From the NCBI GenBank assembly GCA_030636465.1, contig DAOVWW010000046.1:1-8714 (forward strand): 8,714 bases of DNA. The letters run 5' to 3'. The stretch is from Gammaproteobacteria bacterium (GTDB taxonomy: Bacteria; Pseudomonadota; Gammaproteobacteria; BMS3Bbin11). The notes below the pieces were generated by a model. The model made no database searches. It worked only from the letters and a program-made list of their open reading frames with translations, and was not told the DNA's origin. Positions 6,457 to 8,714 of this stretch are shown here, in pieces. The translations under genes and the position numbers were made by a program. Each line of letters starts with the position of its first letter. The stretch's first letter is position 1.

Positions 6457-8714
6457 ATGAGTCGAGTAGACCCCAGTACATTCAGTTGGGTTAAAGATGA
6501 GATTGATGAGTCTATAAAACAGGCAAGGCTTTCTCTGGAGGCATTTTCTACTGCCACCGATGACACCAGCCAGATGCGTATGGCCGTTGCATTTTTGCAT
6601 CAGGTATCAGGCACGCTGCAGATTGTCGAACTTGATGGCGCCGCCAGGTTCGTAAACGAGCTGGAGCTGATTTGTGAGGGCTTGATTGATGAAAATATTA
6701 AGCCTACAAATGATAACCTGGAGACACTGAGTCGTGGTGTATTAAGTCTTAGTACTTATATATCTCAATTACATGCTGGTTACCCGGACTCTATTGTTGC
6801 TCTTGCTCCCCTTATTAATGAGTTGCGTGAAGTCCGGGGTGCTGAAGCAGTCGATGAATTCGACCTGTTTAACCCGGAACTGGATATTTATCCCGAAGTT
6901 TCAGGTAATCGTCCGGCACGATTAAGTGATGAGAACTTCAATGCTGAGGCTTCGCAGGCACGTAAGCAATTGCTTGCTACCATGCTAAGCTGGTTTACTC
7001 AGAAAAATGAAACTCAGTCCCTGAGCACTATTCTGCTTCTTTTTACACATCTAAAAAACATTTCTCGCTTTGATGTGACCTCGCAATTATGGTGGGTCGC
7101 TGCTGCCCTGACAGAGGCATTGAGAGATGGTGGAATAGATGGTGGCAATAAGGAAACCCGCCGTTTTTTTGCAAGGCTAGAACAGGAGCTGAAACGCATT
7201 ATTACTGATGGTGAGTCATCTTTGGTGAAATCACCTCAGGAATCTTTACTGAAAAAGATGCTTTTCCAGGTGGGGATGAGCACAAGCAGGGGCCCGGTAG
7301 TTACCGAGTTGATGCATGCTTTTTCTCTGGGTCAGCAGGTAGGCGCTGCAACAAATAGCGATGCTGCCCAAATATTCGAAGCGACTAGTCCTGATGTACT
7401 GAGACCAATTATGAAAGCTCTATCAGAGGAGCTTGCTATTGCAAAAGGTCATCTTAATGACTATTTTGACACTGAAAACTCATCTGAGAAATCGATAGAT
7501 CCTCTGTTGCAAAGCCTGGACAAAACACGCGGTGCAGTTGAAGTCATTAATAAGAAAAAACTGCAGAACCTGGTTGAAGAACTTTCACATACTGCACAGG
7601 CGCATGATGCTGGTGCCATAGTAATAAATAATAACATCGCTCTAGAACTGGCAGAAGGCTTATTAATGCTGGAAAACGCCTGCAATGAACTGGATGATCC
7701 TTCCTCTGACTGGGAGGAAAAGGTAGATAGAGCCATATCTGACCTGCACTGGATACGTACTGGCGAACAGACCGAAGCGCAAGCTGAGCCAGGTGTTGGC
7801 GGAATCGACATCGATGAAGAAGGTACATTAACAGACGTAGAGTTTTCTCAACTGGTCAAGGTCGTTGCCACTGAAATTGGAGCCAACCTTGAAGAGGTTG
7901 TTGAGAAGTTTGAGAAGTATGCTTTAAATATGCATCTCAATGAAATTCTCAAGCCAATACCCGAAAAATTATCCCAGATCGAAGGTGCGCTCAGAATACT
8001 TGAAAGAGAACGTGCGATTGAACTTGTTATCATGATTAATGAACAAGTTAGCAGCATGGCAACAGGAGCTGTAAAACCATCCACCGAACATGTGGAAATT
8101 ACAGCCCTGGCGATCAGTGCGATAGAGTCCTTTGCAGCTTCACTACAGCACGACCAACCGACTAGCGATCTTATTATTGAACGCGCAATGGAAGAACTAT
8201 TGCGTACTGCTCCATCAGACATATCTGACCGGAGTACCGCTGTTGAACGTGTCAAACATATCCGTGATGAAGCCGATGACTGGTTACGAAACCCTGAGGA
8301 TCAGCTGCATCTCGCTACTTTGCGCAAAGACATGGCAGCGATCATTTCTCTGGCGAATAGAAATAAAGACGAAAAGCTTGAAAAAATTGCAGAAGAAGTA
8401 TCCAGCCTGGTAACCCTTTTATCGGAAGATCCTGAATACCTGACTGATGAGATAATGACAACATTCCATCAGTCATTGACCATACTGGAAAACCTGACCG
8501 GGCGCTTACCAGAAGATGCAGTATTACTAGAGCCTGAAATGATCCAGGATTCTGGCGGTGGTGATACTGAGCAATCTCCTGTTGAGAATGATCTGGGTAT
8601 CGAGCTTGAGGAAATTGACCCGGATGATATTGAACCAGGTCTGGAAGTAATTTCATCTGCTGAAGACCAATCAGAACCTGATGAAGTTGTTATTGAGATA
8701 GCTGAACCAGTGGC
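6457..8714 (+). CDS. chpA: Pil-Chp chemosensory histidine kinase ChpA/PilL, N-terminal part (truncated by window edge)
   Basis: The frame is open for 752 codons from the ATG at 6457 to the right edge; homologues run to about 2000-2500 residues, so most of the gene, including kinase, CheW-like and receiver domains, is outside. The N-terminus (WVKDEIDESIKQARLSLEAF, 11-30; HQVSGTLQIVEL, 48-59; LAPLINELREVRGAE, about 123-137) matches the ChpA N-terminal domain that is also found in FimL. That first module has His48 and Gly52 of the HxxKG phosphotransfer motif but Ser51 instead of Lys. A later helical module (about 468-565) has SQIEGALRIL (506-515), with Ser506 where His would be. Residues 684-752 contain no Lys, Arg or His and many Asp and Glu, forming an acidic linker to the next domain. 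The kinase should phosphorylate PilG and PilH. GGTG at 6448-6451 is the likely, closely spaced ribosome site. Confidence 0.93.
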   Translation, partial: MSRVDPSTFSWVKDEIDESIKQARLSLEAFSTATDDTSQMRMAVAFLHQVSGTLQIVELDGAARFVNELELICEGLIDENIKPTNDNLETLSRGVLSLSTYISQLHAGYPDSIVALAPLINELREVRGAEAVDEFDLFNPELDIYPEVSGNRPARLSDENFNAEASQARKQLLATMLSWFTQKNETQSLSTILLLFTHLKNISRFDVTSQLWWVAAALTEALRDGGIDGGNKETRRFFARLEQELKRIITDGESSLVKSPQESLLKKMLFQVGMSTSRGPVVTELMHAFSLGQQVGAATNSDAAQIFEATSPDVLRPIMKALSEELAIAKGHLNDYFDTENSSEKSIDPLLQSLDKTRGAVEVINKKKLQNLVEELSHTAQAHDAGAIVINNNIALELAEGLLMLENACNELDDPSSDWEEKVDRAISDLHWIRTGEQTEAQAEPGVGGIDIDEEGTLTDVEFSQLVKVVATEIGANLEEVVEKFEKYALNMHLNEILKPIPEKLSQIEGALRILERERAIELVIMINEQVSSMATGAVKPSTEHVEITALAISAIESFAASLQHDQPTSDLIIERAMEELLRTAPSDISDRSTAVERVKHIRDEADDWLRNPEDQLHLATLRKDMAAIISLANRNKDEKLEKIAEEVSSLVTLLSEDPEYLTDEIMTTFHQSLTILENLTGRLPEDAVLLEPEMIQDSGGGDTEQSPVENDLGIELEEIDPDDIEPGLEVISSAEDQSEPDEVVIEIAEPV

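Noticed and set aside
7848..8255. A 135-codon open frame on the minus strand inside chpA
   Set aside because: The plus-strand chpA frame is continuous here and matches the family; the antisense protein is very Ser-rich and looks like a shadow.

Overview
The window looks like chromosomal DNA from a gammaproteobacterium of moderate GC content. It carries two head-to-head gene clusters. On the minus strand (about 1-2575) are gshA, gshB and the start of an apbE-like lipoprotein gene. On the plus strand (about 2901-8714) is the Pil-Chp chemosensory cluster of type IV pilus twitching motility: pilG, pilH, pilI, pilJ and the 5' third or so of the large histidine kinase gene chpA/pilL. The taxonomic call rests on the close resemblance of PilG, PilH, PilJ and the ChpA N-terminus to Pseudomonas-type Pil-Chp proteins. 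It also rests on the gshB-pilG neighbourhood, which is known from Pseudomonas aeruginosa. The gshA is of the proteobacterial (Acidithiobacillus ferrooxidans-like) type rather than the E. coli type. I cannot name a genus.

Minus strand: gshA (glutamate-cysteine ligase) overlaps gshB (glutathione synthetase) by an ATGA, so both steps of glutathione synthesis are probably translationally coupled. After a gap of about 30 bases follows a partial gene for an ApbE-family FAD:protein FMN transferase lipoprotein, cut by the left edge. The 325-base AT-rich region 2576-2900 separates the two clusters and should hold divergent promoters. I see one reasonable sigma70-like candidate towards pilG, an extended -10 candidate towards gshA, and two small perfect dyads next to the latter.

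Plus strand: PilJ senses a signal in the periplasm. PilI (CheW-like) couples it to the ChpA kinase, which phosphorylates the single-domain response regulators PilG and PilH. In the characterised Pseudomonas system these outputs control pilus extension and retraction and cAMP levels. The gene order matches Pseudomonas except that the methyltransferase gene pilK is absent between pilJ and chpA. Only the first 752 codons of chpA are present, covering degenerate Hpt-like and FimL-like N-terminal modules and an acidic linker. The canonical kinase core lies outside the window.

I found no mobile element, CRISPR array, RNA gene or clearly new system. The points most worth a second look are the missing pilK, the non-canonical phosphotransfer sites in ChpA, and the dyads in the gshA-pilG intergenic region.
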